A DNA stretch of 64,000 nucleotides from Acidimicrobiales bacterium (GTDB lineage: Bacteria; Actinomycetota; Acidimicrobiia; Acidimicrobiales; SHLQ01), in NCBI GenBank assembly GCA_020629635.1, contig JAHDCX010000007.1:1-64000 (forward strand). Direction: 5' to 3'. Below the pieces are notes generated by a model, which was not told where the DNA came from, did no database searches, and worked only from the letters and a program-made list of their open reading frames with translations. Shown in pieces: positions 41,826 to 50,099 of the stretch. The position numbers were made by a program, and so were the translations under genes. Numbering within the stretch: position 1 is the stretch's first letter; each line of letters starts with the position of its first letter.

Positions 41826-42520
41826 GGTTCGCGGATCGTGTAGCCGACGCCTCGCACGGTGTGGATGAGTCGTGGAAGGTCCGGGGACTCGGTCTTGCGT
41901 CGGAGGTAGCCGATGTAGACATCGAGCGACTTCGAGTTGGTCTCGAAGTCGAATCCCCAGATTCGCTCGTAGATCACTTCCCGAGTGAGCACGATGCCCG
42001 CGTTGTGCATGAGCAGGGCCAGCAACTCGAACTCGGTCTTGGTGAGTTCGATCGATTCGTCGCCTCGGGTGACCGAGCGGCGGTCGAGATCGAGGCGCAG
42101 GTCCGCGACCTCGAGCGTGGACGTGTCGCCCTCGACGACGGTGCCCCGTCTGACGAGCGCTCGGAGTCGTGCCAGCAGTTCTTCGAGGTCGAAGGGCTTC
42201 ACCAGGTAGTCGTCCGCGCCGGCATCGAGTCCGGCGACTCGGTCGGCCACCTCGTGGCGGGCGGTCAACATGAGGACCGGCGTGCGGATGCCCTTCTCCC
42301 GGATTCGCCGGCAGGCGGCGAGGCCGTCGACGACGGGCATCATCACGTCGAGGACGATGACGTCGGGCTGTACACGGGTCAACAGATCGAGCGCGTCGCC
42401 GCCGTCGGTCGCCGTGTGGACCTGGTACCCCTCGAACCGCAACGCTCGTTCGAGCGAGTCGCGGACGCGCTGATCGTCCTCGGCGAGCAACAAGATGGGT
42501 CCGTCACCGGCAGCAGCCAT
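41822..42520 (-). CDS. OmpR-type response regulator (MprA-like)
   Basis: This 232-residue regulator has phosphoacceptor Asp58 (DVIVLDVMMPVVDG), the AEDD pocket near residue 14, Lys in DDYLVKPF, and a C-terminal winged HTH (ELTKTEFELLALLMHNAGIV, VIYERIWGFDFETNSKSLDV, YLRRKTES, GVGYTIREP). ATG 42520 is chosen over an upstream start because TACTTT lies exactly six bases before it. It is paired with the overlapping kinase gene. Confidence 0.93.
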   Translation of the reverse strand: MAAAGDGPILLLAEDDQRVRDSLERALRFEGYQVHTATDGGDALDLLTRVQPDVIVLDVMMPVVDGLAACRRIREKGIRTPVLMLTARHEVADRVAGLDAGADDYLVKPFDLEELLARLRALVRRGTVVEGDTSTLEVADLRLDLDRRSVTRGDESIELTKTEFELLALLMHNAGIVLTREVIYERIWGFDFETNSKSLDVYIGYLRRKTESPDLPRLIHTVRGVGYTIREP

Positions 42521-42582
42521 GGACCAAAAGTAGAAGAGTCCGGACCGCAACGTGTGCGATCCGGACCCAACTTACGAAGCTC

Positions 42583-42701
42583 TTCATCTGCGAGCGCCCA
42601 AAGGGCGCGCCCAGCAACGAACCGGCTCTGCCGGTCGTTGCGAGCAAGGGCCTCAGGCAATCTGCGCATGAGCGCCCAAAGGGCGCGAACTCGCAGCGAA
42701 G
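42583..42701. repeat. Folded intergenic element with repeated hairpin, 119 bp
   Basis: The hairpin GCGCCC-AAA-GGGCGC occurs twice (42594-42608 and 42672-42686). Between them is a longer hairpin built on CCGGC-TCT-GCCGG with AACG/CGTT flanks (42616-42639). The outer edges (CTTCATCTGCGAG and CTCGCAGCGAAG) also pair with one bulge. It fills the gap between two minus-strand genes and resembles the element at 29654-29773 in size, layout and in the words CAATC and TGCGCA. Confidence 0.6.
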
Positions 42702-42702
42702 A

Positions 42703-43722
42703 TCAGCGCAGCTCGAACTCGATTCGGCGACTCGCCGCCTTGTCCTCGACGCCATCGACGAGAATCGGCTGCGTCTCGCCGAGTCCGACCGTGGTTAAGC
42801 GGCCGTCTTCGATGCCGTTGTCGACGAGGAACGTCTTGACGGCGTCGGCGCGGCGCTGCGACAGGTCGAGGTTGGCGGCGTCGTCGCCGTCGGTGTCCGT
42901 GTGGCCTTCGATCAGTGCTCGGGCCTCGGCGTTCTCGGTGAAGAAGGCGATGGCTTTCTGGAGCTCTGCCTGTCCGCTTGCGGTGATGTTGGCGGAGTTG
43001 ACCTCGAACTCGATGTTCTCGAGGCCGATGACCTCGTTGACCGTCGGCGGCTGCAGCACGGTGTCGATGATGTGGACGATGCCGTTGTCGGCCTCGAAGT
43101 CGGTCGAGGTCACCTTGGCGGAGCCGTTCAGGAAGACCTCGCCGTCGACGACCGAGATGCTCAGCGGCAGTCCGGTGCGGGTCGGCACGACCTGACCGTT
43201 CAGCGCAACGACGTCTTCGGCCGTGACGACACCGTCGAGGAAGTGATAGCCAACGAGCGCGGCGGCTGCGTCCGGGTCGGCGGCGAGGCCGGCGAGGGCG
43301 TCCGGGCCGAGCTGGGCCAGGGCGGCGTCGCTCGGAGCGAACAGCGTCCGTTGAACCGGGTTGCCGTCGGCGTCTTCGATCGCCTCGAGGTCCTCTTGAA
43401 GGCCGAGCGCTCCACCGATGGTGACGAACTGGACCGCTTCACCGGATCCGACGAGTGCGTCCCACATGGTGACGGGCTCGGGTGCGGCTGCGGCGGTGGT
43501 GGTCGTCTCCGGTGCCTCGGTCGTCGTGGTCTCGGGCGCCTCGGTGGTCGTCGTCGGCGCCTCGGTCGTCTCGGGAGCCTCGGTGGTCGTCGGACCCGTG
43601 ACGGTTGCGGCCGGGAGGTCGTCGCCGCTGCGGGCCACGACGGTGACGATCAGCAGGATGGCGGCGAGCACGCCGAGTACCAGCAGGAAATAGCCGTTGT
43701 CGTCTTCTTCGTCATCGAACAT
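42703..43722 (-). CDS. Membrane-anchored FAS1-OmpA fusion protein
   Basis: This 339-residue protein has a short acidic N-terminus, a transmembrane helix at about 11-30 (YFLLVLGVLAAILLIVTVVA) and a linker of Thr, Glu, Ala and Pro repeats (about 42-84). A fasciclin FAS1 domain follows (about 86-228: TLFAPSDAALAQLGPDAL, ADNGIVHIIDTVLQPP), then a C-terminal OmpA peptidoglycan-binding domain (IEGHTDTDGDDAANLDLSQR, RRADAVKTFLVDNGI, RRIEFEL). It probably tethers the membrane to the cell wall with an adhesive FAS1 unit between. The Thr/Glu-Pro linker is repetitive in DNA and may vary. Confidence 0.9.
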   Translation of the reverse strand: MFDDEEDDNGYFLLVLGVLAAILLIVTVVARSGDDLPAATVTGPTTTEAPETTEAPTTTTEAPETTTTEAPETTTTAAAAPEPVTMWDALVGSGEAVQFVTIGGALGLQEDLEAIEDADGNPVQRTLFAPSDAALAQLGPDALAGLAADPDAAAALVGYHFLDGVVTAEDVVALNGQVVPTRTGLPLSISVVDGEVFLNGSAKVTSTDFEADNGIVHIIDTVLQPPTVNEVIGLENIEFEVNSANITASGQAELQKAIAFFTENAEARALIEGHTDTDGDDAANLDLSQRRADAVKTFLVDNGIEDGRLTTVGLGETQPILVDGVEDKAASRRIEFELR

Positions 43723-43782
43723 CGTTCCGGGGACCTCTCAGGGGAGCCGTTGATCGCACCGGAGTGTATCCGGGTCGACGGA

Positions 43783-44412
43783 TCAATAACTGACTTGGCA
43801 GAACCCGTGATTGCAGTAGCCGTTCGGGTTCTTGTGGAGATACTGCTGGTGGTAGTCCTCGGCGTAGTAGAAGTCGCCTGCAGGAGCGATCTCGGTGCTG
43901 ATTTCGCCGTGGCCTGACGAGTTCAGCTGCGCTTGGTAGCGAGCCTTCGACGCGATGGCCGCCTCGAGCTGGGCCTCGCTGTTCGTGTAGATCGCACTCC
44001 GATATTGCGTGCCGACGTCGTTGCCCTGACGATTGGGCGTGGTCGGGTCGTGATTCTCCCAGAAGATCCGAAAGAGCTCGTCGAGCTCGACGACCGACGG
44101 GTCAAACACGATGAGGACCGCTTCGGTGTGACCCGTCCTGCCACTGCAGGTCTCTTCATACGTCGGGTTCGGAGTGAACCCGCCGGCGTAACCGACCGCG
44201 GTCGTGTAAACGCCGTCGAGTTGCCAGAAGAACCGTTCGGCGCCCCAGAAACAGCCCATGCCCACGACGAGGGTGTCCATACCGTCCGGGAACGGCGGAG
44301 TCATCGACGTGCCGAGCACGATGTGTGCGTCGGCGACGGGCATGGACGCCTCTCGGCCCGCCAAAGCTTCGTCGGCGGCGATCATGACGGGTTCGGGGCG
44401 ACGGAAGAACAT
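43783..44412 (-). CDS. msrA: Peptide-methionine (S)-S-oxide reductase
   Basis: This 209-residue MsrA has catalytic Cys54 in [13 protein letters not shown], the substrate-binding [20 protein letters not shown]-type segment, [20 protein letters not shown], and C-terminal cysteines in GYCNHGFCQ that can act as recycling cysteines. It reduces methionine-S-sulfoxide in proteins at the expense of thioredoxin. TAGCGT lies exactly six bases before its ATG. The catalytic residue is a normal TGC cysteine. Confidence 0.95.
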   Translation of the reverse strand: MFFRRPEPVMIAADEALAGREASMPVADAHIVLGTSMTPPFPDGMDTLVVGMGCFWGAERFFWQLDGVYTTAVGYAGGFTPNPTYEETCSGRTGHTEAVLIVFDPSVVELDELFRIFWENHDPTTPNRQGNDVGTQYRSAIYTNSEAQLEAAIASKARYQAQLNSSGHGEISTEIAPAGDFYYAEDYHQQYLHKNPNGYCNHGFCQVSY

Positions 44413-44428
44413 GGTTCCACGCTAGGGC

Positions 44429-46156
44429 TCAGTCGGCCGCCGGCGCCGCCTGTTCACGCAAGACTCGCTTCAGAATTTTGCCGTTCGGGTTCTTCGGGAG
44501 CGGCGCGTCGTGCACGAAGACGTGTGCGGGCACCTTGAAGGCCGCCAACGATTCGCCGGCGAAGGTCCGGAGCTCTTCCGTGTCGAGGTCGGCCCCAGCG
44601 ATCGGGAACACGGCAACGGCAACCTCTTCGCCGAGGCGTTCGTGGGGTACGCCGAACACGGCACACTCGTGGACGGCCGGATGCTTCGCGATCGCCGCTT
44701 CGACCTCCGCCGAACCGACGTTCTCGCCGCCTCGGATGACGACGTCCTTGGCCCGGTCGACGATGGACACGAAACCGTCCTCATCGATGATCGCCACGTC
44801 GCCCGTGTGGAACCAGCCCTCGGGATCGATGGCTTCGGCGGTGGCCTCGGGCTTGTTGTGGTACTCGACGAACACGTGCGGGCCTCGGATGCACAGCTCG
44901 CCGCGGTCCCCCGTCTCACAGGCGTTTCCGTCTTCGTCGATCACCTTCATCTCCGCGATCCGTGGCGGAACACCGGCCGAACCCGGCTTCTCGGCGTAGA
45001 AGATTCCGCCGTTCGCCGTTGCGATGCCACTCACCTCGCTGAGGCCGTAGCCCTGCGTGGCCGAGGCGTTCTCGACGGATGCGTTGACCTTGTCGACCAT
45101 GTGGGGCGGATTGGGTGCGCCGCCACTGCCCATCGACTGCAGCGTCGAGGTGTCGCGGGTCGCAAAGTCGGGGTGGGCGAGCATGTCCATCGTCATGGTC
45201 GGCACACCGGTGAACGCCGTCACGCCCTCCCGCTCGATGAGCTCGAGTGCCTTCGCTGCGTCCCACTTGTACATCAGGACGAGCCGGCCGCCGGTCGCCG
45301 TGATCGGCAGCATCACACAGTGGCTTCCGGTGACGTGGAACAGCGGCACCGCGACGAGCATGACGGTCTGCGGTGCGGCCTCGGCTGCGGCGGCCGCGGC
45401 GAGCGGATCGCCACCCTGTGCCGACACCTCGGCCAAGCGCATGCCGAGGGTGAGCACGACCATGTTCATGTGGTTGGTGATCACGTTGCGCTGACTGTGG
45501 ACGACACCCTTGGGGAACGCCGTGGTGCCCGACGTGTAGACCATGACCGCCCGGTCATCGGTACCACACGAGAGTTCTGGGACCGTCTCGGGACCGCTCA
45601 GGTCGTCCCAGGCGACCGTGCCGTCGCTCGGGTCCGAGCCGCGCACCAGAATCATCTTCATGTCGATGCCCGCGTCAGCGATGGCGCCGACCTGCGGGAC
45701 GAGCGCGTCGTGGCGTTGCTGGTCGACGATCATGACCGACGAGCCGGAGTCGGTGATGCCGTAGGTCATCTCCTCGCCGTTCCAGAACGAGTTCATCTCG
45801 ACGGCGGTGGCGCCGGCGACCTGGATCGCCCACCAGGCGAGCACCCACTCGGGGTAGTTGCGCATGGCGATTCCGACGCTGTCGCCCTCGCCAACCCCGA
45901 AGTCGTCGCGCAGGGCGTTGGCGACCTGAAGCACCCGGGCTCGGGCCTCGCCGTAGGTCATGCGCTCGTCCTCGTAGACCAGGTAGAGATCATCGTCGGA
46001 AGCCTTGATGGCGAACCACAGGTCTCGCACGTGGGCCGGAGCGTTGGCGTAACACGTGTAGGTCTGACCCCGAACCTCCTGTTCGTTCGTTTCGAACGGA
46101 AAACCCGGGCTCGAAAGAGCGTCGAAGATCGGCGTGATGTGTGCGACGGATGACAT
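44429..46156 (-). CDS. Acyl-CoA synthetase (AMP-forming)
   Basis: This 575-residue class I adenylate-forming enzyme has the P-loop-like motif MVYTSGTTAFPKGVVHSQ, motif A5-like GYGLSEVSG, WFHTGDVAIIDEDGFVSIVD, RGGENVGSAEVEAAI and the C-terminal catalytic Lys in PKNPNGKILKRVL. It activates a fatty or aromatic acid to its CoA ester. No signal or partner genes narrow the substrate; it is followed on the same strand by msrA after 16 bp. Confidence 0.92.
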   Translation of the reverse strand: MSSVAHITPIFDALSSPGFPFETNEQEVRGQTYTCYANAPAHVRDLWFAIKASDDDLYLVYEDERMTYGEARARVLQVANALRDDFGVGEGDSVGIAMRNYPEWVLAWWAIQVAGATAVEMNSFWNGEEMTYGITDSGSSVMIVDQQRHDALVPQVGAIADAGIDMKMILVRGSDPSDGTVAWDDLSGPETVPELSCGTDDRAVMVYTSGTTAFPKGVVHSQRNVITNHMNMVVLTLGMRLAEVSAQGGDPLAAAAAAEAAPQTVMLVAVPLFHVTGSHCVMLPITATGGRLVLMYKWDAAKALELIEREGVTAFTGVPTMTMDMLAHPDFATRDTSTLQSMGSGGAPNPPHMVDKVNASVENASATQGYGLSEVSGIATANGGIFYAEKPGSAGVPPRIAEMKVIDEDGNACETGDRGELCIRGPHVFVEYHNKPEATAEAIDPEGWFHTGDVAIIDEDGFVSIVDRAKDVVIRGGENVGSAEVEAAIAKHPAVHECAVFGVPHERLGEEVAVAVFPIAGADLDTEELRTFAGESLAAFKVPAHVFVHDAPLPKNPNGKILKRVLREQAAPAAD

Positions 46157-46168
46157 GTGTCAAGTGTC

Positions 46169-46909
46169 TCACGCGCAGCGATCAGCCGTCACCTCGATCG
46201 ACGGGTCGATCGTCGTCAGCCACGTTTCGATCTGGGCTGCGCTCACGGCATAGCCCCTCGGTAGTCCCGAACGATTCTTCGAGTGGATCAGCCCGATCAC
46301 ATCCGTGTCGTTGACGAAGAGCGGGCTGCCAGAATCGCCTCGTTCGATCTCGGCGTTGACCCGAATGCCGGCGAAGCGGCTCTCCGTGTCGCGGAAGACA
46401 CCGTCCCAGTTGACGGTGACGGGCGCATCGACGACGAATTCGATCTCGTTGATGAAGTGCTCTCCCGATCTCGAGCGGACACCGATCGCGACCCCGGCAG
46501 CGTCGGGAGTCGTGCGGTCGAGCTCGATTGGATCGAGGAGCCGGACGGGCGCGAACACTGCGTCATCAACCCGTAGAGCAGCAAGATCCAGATCCTGGTC
46601 GAACCCGACCAGCGTTGCGCGGCGCTCGGTGCCGTCGGGTTCGACGACGGCCAATGATTCTGGATCTCGACCCGTCACGATGTGGCCGCTCGTCACGATG
46701 AGGTTCGGCTCGACCGCGACACCCGACCCAAGTGACGGTGCTCCACATCCGAAGCCGAGTATCCGGACGATCGAGGCGGAGACGGCATCAGCCTGTGGGC
46801 GCGCGGTCTCGGTCACGTCGCCAGCACCAGAGCTGCAACTCACCGCGAGTACCGCGCCAAGAAGCAGGCCGATCAGGTGTCGTTGGGGCGTTCCCACCTT
46901 TTCGCGCAC
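46169..46909 (-). CDS. Trypsin-like serine protease, lipoprotein-type
   Basis: This is a protein of about 246 residues, starting at GTG 46909. Residues 6-28 form an export signal ending in AVSC, a possible lipobox. The S1 fold shows the triad: His in IVTSGHIVTG, Asp in DQDLDLAALRV and Ser in ERGDSGSPLFVND. There is no PDZ domain, unlike DegP. TACAGT lies eleven bases upstream. It probably cleaves proteins outside the membrane. Longer in-frame sequence upstream is antisense to the PAP2 gene and is not native. Confidence 0.82.
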   Translation of the reverse strand: MREKVGTPQRHLIGLLLGAVLAVSCSSGAGDVTETARPQADAVSASIVRILGFGCGAPSLGSGVAVEPNLIVTSGHIVTGRDPESLAVVEPDGTERRATLVGFDQDLDLAALRVDDAVFAPVRLLDPIELDRTTPDAAGVAIGVRSRSGEHFINEIEFVVDAPVTVNWDGVFRDTESRFAGIRVNAEIERGDSGSPLFVNDTDVIGLIHSKNRSGLPRGYAVSAAQIETWLTTIDPSIEVTADRCA

Positions 46910-47000
46910 GATGCGGAGCGACTGTACCGGTGAGTGCGGCGTCGTGACCTGTCGGCCTTGCGCCCAGACCGGTCGAGGGGGACGAGTAGGGTGATCAACC

Positions 47001-47660
47001 GTGGCGAGAACCTGGACCCGAGCATGGCTGGCGACCGTCGTCGTCCTCATCGGTGCGGCTGCCATCGTCCGCAACCGCAACGCCACGCTGCTGCGCGTCG
47101 AAGAGCCGGTGATGGAATGGCTTCTCGACGGAACCGATACGAGCGGCTGGGCGCGCTTCTCATGGTTGGGCGGCGACGCGCTGACGTTCGGCGGACTCGT
47201 CGTGTTGGCACTGGTCGCGCTCTGGTTCAACCGGCGTGCTGCCATCGCACTGATCGGATCGATGATCTTCGGGCTGGCCGTCGCGTGGCTGGTTCGGGAT
47301 CTCGTGGCCCGCGAGCGTCCCGTGGCCGCCGAGTCGACGTCCGGCTCGTTCCCGTCGATCGACCTCGTGCAAACCGGGGTGTTCTGGGGTCTCCTGGTGT
47401 TGGTGATCTGGTGGCTCGGTGCGCCCCGGATCGTGTGGCAGATCGTCAGCGAAGTCGGGATCGTCGCCACGATCCTGGTCGCGATCGGCCCGCTCGTTCG
47501 CGGCGAACACTGGCCGTCGGACGTCGTTGGTTCGGCGATCGTCATCGGGCTGACACTGATCGGGGCCGTCGTCCTCCTCGAAGACAACCCGCCGCTGCGG
47601 GGGTTCCCGCGGCCGTGGGCTCAGCGAGACCGAAGGATGTCGAGCGCCCCGTCGGCGTGA
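47001..47660 (+). CDS. PAP2-superfamily phosphatase-like membrane protein
   Basis: This 219-residue protein has five or six transmembrane helices. It shows the PAP2 signature in part: motif 1 as VRDLVARERP, motif 2 reduced to GSFPSID (the usual SGH His is missing), and motif 3 as VRGEHWPSDVVGS with His and Asp. The missing His may lower activity or mean a changed role. Family members dephosphorylate membrane lipids. The GTG start follows TAGGGT by eight bases. Its 3' end overlaps the convergent peroxiredoxin gene by 40 bp. Confidence 0.82.
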   Translation: MARTWTRAWLATVVVLIGAAAIVRNRNATLLRVEEPVMEWLLDGTDTSGWARFSWLGGDALTFGGLVVLALVALWFNRRAAIALIGSMIFGLAVAWLVRDLVARERPVAAESTSGSFPSIDLVQTGVFWGLLVLVIWWLGAPRIVWQIVSEVGIVATILVAIGPLVRGEHWPSDVVGSAIVIGLTLIGAVVLLEDNPPLRGFPRPWAQRDRRMSSAPSA

Positions 47661-48067
47661 GTATTGGCGTTTGTCTCGGACGCAATCTTGCCGAGCAACA
47701 CGGAGTCCTCCCCGATCACGAAGGTCGCCCGCTTTCCCGGAAGCGGACCAAAACGGTGCGTCCCGAATTGCTTGTGCACCGATCCGTCACGGTCGGACAA
47801 CAGCGGGTAGTCGAGTGCATTCTCGAGTTTGAAGGCCTGTTGCTGATCCCACGGATCAGCGCTGATTCCCACTCGCTGAGCACCGAGTTCGGCGAACTCG
47901 CTGGCCAGGTCACGGAAATGACAGCTCTCCTTCGTTCAAAGCGGTGTGCCCGCCTTGGGGTAGAAGAAGAGCACGACAGGTCCGGCTTCGAGCAGTTCGC
48001 TCAACCGGACCGAGGCTCCTGTGTCGTCGACGGCGGTGAAGTCGTCGACGCGATCTCCGGTCTTCAT
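47621..48067 (-). CDS. BCP-type peroxiredoxin with in-frame TGA at the peroxidatic position (probable selenoprotein)
   Basis: From ATG 48067 the frame runs MKTGDRVDDFTAVDDTGASV, then VVLFFYPKAGTPL, to TGA at 47936-47938. It continues in the same frame with TKESCHFRDLASEFAELGAQ, VGISADPWDQQQAF, FGTHRFGPLPGKRATFVI and stops at 47621. Reading TGA as selenocysteine gives 148 residues, the normal BCP length. The TGA stands where BCP enzymes have the peroxidatic Cys (TP-G-C-T), and the resolving Cys five residues later (U44-x4-C49, as C45/C50 in E. coli BCP) is kept. TACGGT lies seven bases before the ATG. The alternative is a Cys-to-stop mutation or sequence error. Confidence 0.8.
47900..47926 (-). 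promoter_or_regulatory. Candidate bacterial SECIS hairpin
   Basis: Starting 9-10 bases after the TGA, the mRNA can form GCU/AGC and GUCA/UGAC stems around a UUUCCG loop, which begins about 17 nt after the UGA. This is within the usual distance for a bacterial SECIS, but the pairing is modest and no strong consensus loop is visible. It is offered only as a candidate. Confidence 0.22.
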
Positions 48068-48096
48068 GGTTCGCACCGTATCGGGTGTACGACCGG

Positions 48097-50070
48097 TCAG
48101 ACGGCCCAGGGACGAGCCCGAAGCTCGACCGAGACCCGCGCCGTGTAGAGGCCTTCGTCGCCGATCGAGTTCGGTGCGTCGTGGCGTTCGAGCTCTTCGT
48201 GCATGACGGGTTCGCCGACGGCGCCGAGTCCGTCGGACATCGCCTCGAGATACGTCTCCGCAAGCCGACGGGCAGTCGCCCGGGCGCGTTCGATGGCCGC
48301 GGTCGGATCCGCCACCGGTTCGACACCCGCAGTAGAGACCACCCGAAACATCCCCGGACCATCGGTCGCGACCTCGGCGGAGGCGCGTGCGACGAGCGCT
48401 CCCATGGCGGCGCCGACGGCGTTTGCGACGGCGTGATCGTCTGCAAGCACGAGCGATGCGCCGAGTCGTCGGGCGACCTCGTCGTAGTAGACGGCCGCCG
48501 GTCCACCGACCGCAACAATCGGATCGCGAAGCGACAACGCTGCGCCCACGAGACCAAGGCGGGGCTCGGCCCGCGCCACGGCATCGAACACCGGATTGGC
48601 GAGGGAGTCGTCGGTCTCGGCCAGGTTCGCCGCCACGTCGAGAATCGTGCCGGCGCTGCGTCGAACCGTCTCCGACCACACCCGACGACAGAACTCCTCG
48701 GTCTCCAAACCCGTGTACCAGGCGAGGAGGTCGGCGGCCGCATGCGCCGTCTCGGCGTCCCAGTTGGCCTGGAGGCCGAGCACATGGGCGGCGTCTGAGG
48801 GCGTGAAGCCGGCGAGCTGCACCAGGCCGCGATCGTTGCAGGCCTGAAGCGCCCGACGTTCGACCGCACCTGCGGCCACGTCGGCCAGGGCGACGGGTTC
48901 GTGGGGATCCAGGCGTTCGAGCACCCGTCGTTCGACTCCGCTGACGGTGTCGGGGATCGAATCGAGCAGCGAGATGACGAACGCCGCGGCGACATCCCGG
49001 CTCGGCGGATCGCCGACTGCGGCACGCAAGGCCGCAGCGATGTGAGGCCGGTCCAGGCCGAGCAGGGCGACCGGAACCCGCCGCTGCGGGCCGACCGAGA
49101 CATCGGCTCGATCGGTCCGAACCTCCGAGTCGCCGCCCAGACCTGTCGTCCGGACATCGATCGCCGCGACCATCGTCCGCCAGCCGCCGACGGACGCACC
49201 ATCGGAGGCAAGGATCGGTCGGCCGCCGGAAAGCCGACCCACATCGGTCGTGGTTCCGCCGATGTCGGACAACACGAAGTCGTCAAGACCGGTCAGTACG
49301 CCAGCGCCCACGAGCGACGCGGCTGGCCCGGAAAGCACGGTCTCGATTGGACGCCGGGCGACCAGATCGGCGACAGCCAAAGACCCGTCACCGCGGGCAA
49401 CCATCACGGGGGTGTCGATCCCGCGTGCGTCCAACGTGGCAGACACCGCCGCCACCAGGTCGGCGATCCGCGACAGCAAACGGGCGTTGAGCGCCGTGGT
49501 CAACGCACGCCGCGGGGCGTCCAGTGCTTCGGACAGCGAGGACGACACGGTGACGGGCAGGTCGGTCGAGGCAAGGACGAGATCCCTCGCTCGGTGCTCG
49601 TGGTCGGAGTTTCGGACGGCGAAGGCGCCGCAGATGGCCACCGCTGACACGGTGTCTCCATGGGCCGCGAGTGCCGCCGCCACCGCAGCCTCGTCGAGTC
49701 GGCTGCGCTCCTGGCCATGGTGATCGTGTCCGCCATCCACCGAGACGACCTCGACGTCACGGAAACTCGCCCGGATCCCCGAGCGCTCGATCATCTGCTC
49801 GTCGAAGCCAATGGTGATGACGAGGATCGGGCTCCCGTGCCCCTCGACGACGGCATTGGTCGCCAGCGTCGTCGACACCGATGTCAGCACGAGCGACGCC
49901 GGATCCACCCCGTCGACGACGGCGCCGATGGCATTGGAGACGCCAATCGCCAAATCGTGTCGTGTCGTCAGCGACTTCGCCGACGCTCGAACACCACCAT
50001 CAGCGGACACCAGGACCGCGTCGGTGTAGGTGCCGCCGGTATCGACACCGAGGAGCAGACGTTCGTTCAC
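48097..50070 (-). CDS. Hydantoinase/oxoprolinase family protein (HyuA-like)
   Basis: This 657-residue actin-like ATPase-fold protein has GVDTGGTYTDAVLVSADGGV at the N-terminus, STTLATNAVVEGHGSPILVI, LSGPAASLVGAGVLTGLDDF, LSDIGGTTTDVGRLSGGRP and a C-terminal segment DPIVAVGGPAAVYYDEVARR. HyuA proteins hydrolyse cyclic amides or carboxylate ketones with ATP, often with a HyuB partner; no hyuB gene is adjacent here. GTG 50070 is the start that directly precedes the conserved first motif. It diverges from an aminotransferase gene over 29 bp. Confidence 0.88.
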   Translation of the reverse strand: MNERLLLGVDTGGTYTDAVLVSADGGVRASAKSLTTRHDLAIGVSNAIGAVVDGVDPASLVLTSVSTTLATNAVVEGHGSPILVITIGFDEQMIERSGIRASFRDVEVVSVDGGHDHHGQERSRLDEAAVAAALAAHGDTVSAVAICGAFAVRNSDHEHRARDLVLASTDLPVTVSSSLSEALDAPRRALTTALNARLLSRIADLVAAVSATLDARGIDTPVMVARGDGSLAVADLVARRPIETVLSGPAASLVGAGVLTGLDDFVLSDIGGTTTDVGRLSGGRPILASDGASVGGWRTMVAAIDVRTTGLGGDSEVRTDRADVSVGPQRRVPVALLGLDRPHIAAALRAAVGDPPSRDVAAAFVISLLDSIPDTVSGVERRVLERLDPHEPVALADVAAGAVERRALQACNDRGLVQLAGFTPSDAAHVLGLQANWDAETAHAAADLLAWYTGLETEEFCRRVWSETVRRSAGTILDVAANLAETDDSLANPVFDAVARAEPRLGLVGAALSLRDPIVAVGGPAAVYYDEVARRLGASLVLADDHAVANAVGAAMGALVARASAEVATDGPGMFRVVSTAGVEPVADPTAAIERARATARRLAETYLEAMSDGLGAVGEPVMHEELERHDAPNSIGDEGLYTARVSVELRARPWAV

Positions 50071-50099
50071 GGCGCACCAGCGTGGCAGACTCGGCCGCC

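Noticed and set aside
43418-43693. Plus-strand frame made of repeated VVVVSGASV units
   Set aside because: It is the antisense of the Thr/Glu/Pro linker of the FAS1-OmpA protein; its regularity only mirrors that repeat.
43783-44412. Second possible selenoprotein (MsrA is a known selenoprotein family)
   Set aside because: The catalytic position is an ordinary cysteine codon in GCFWGAE and no in-frame TGA exists.
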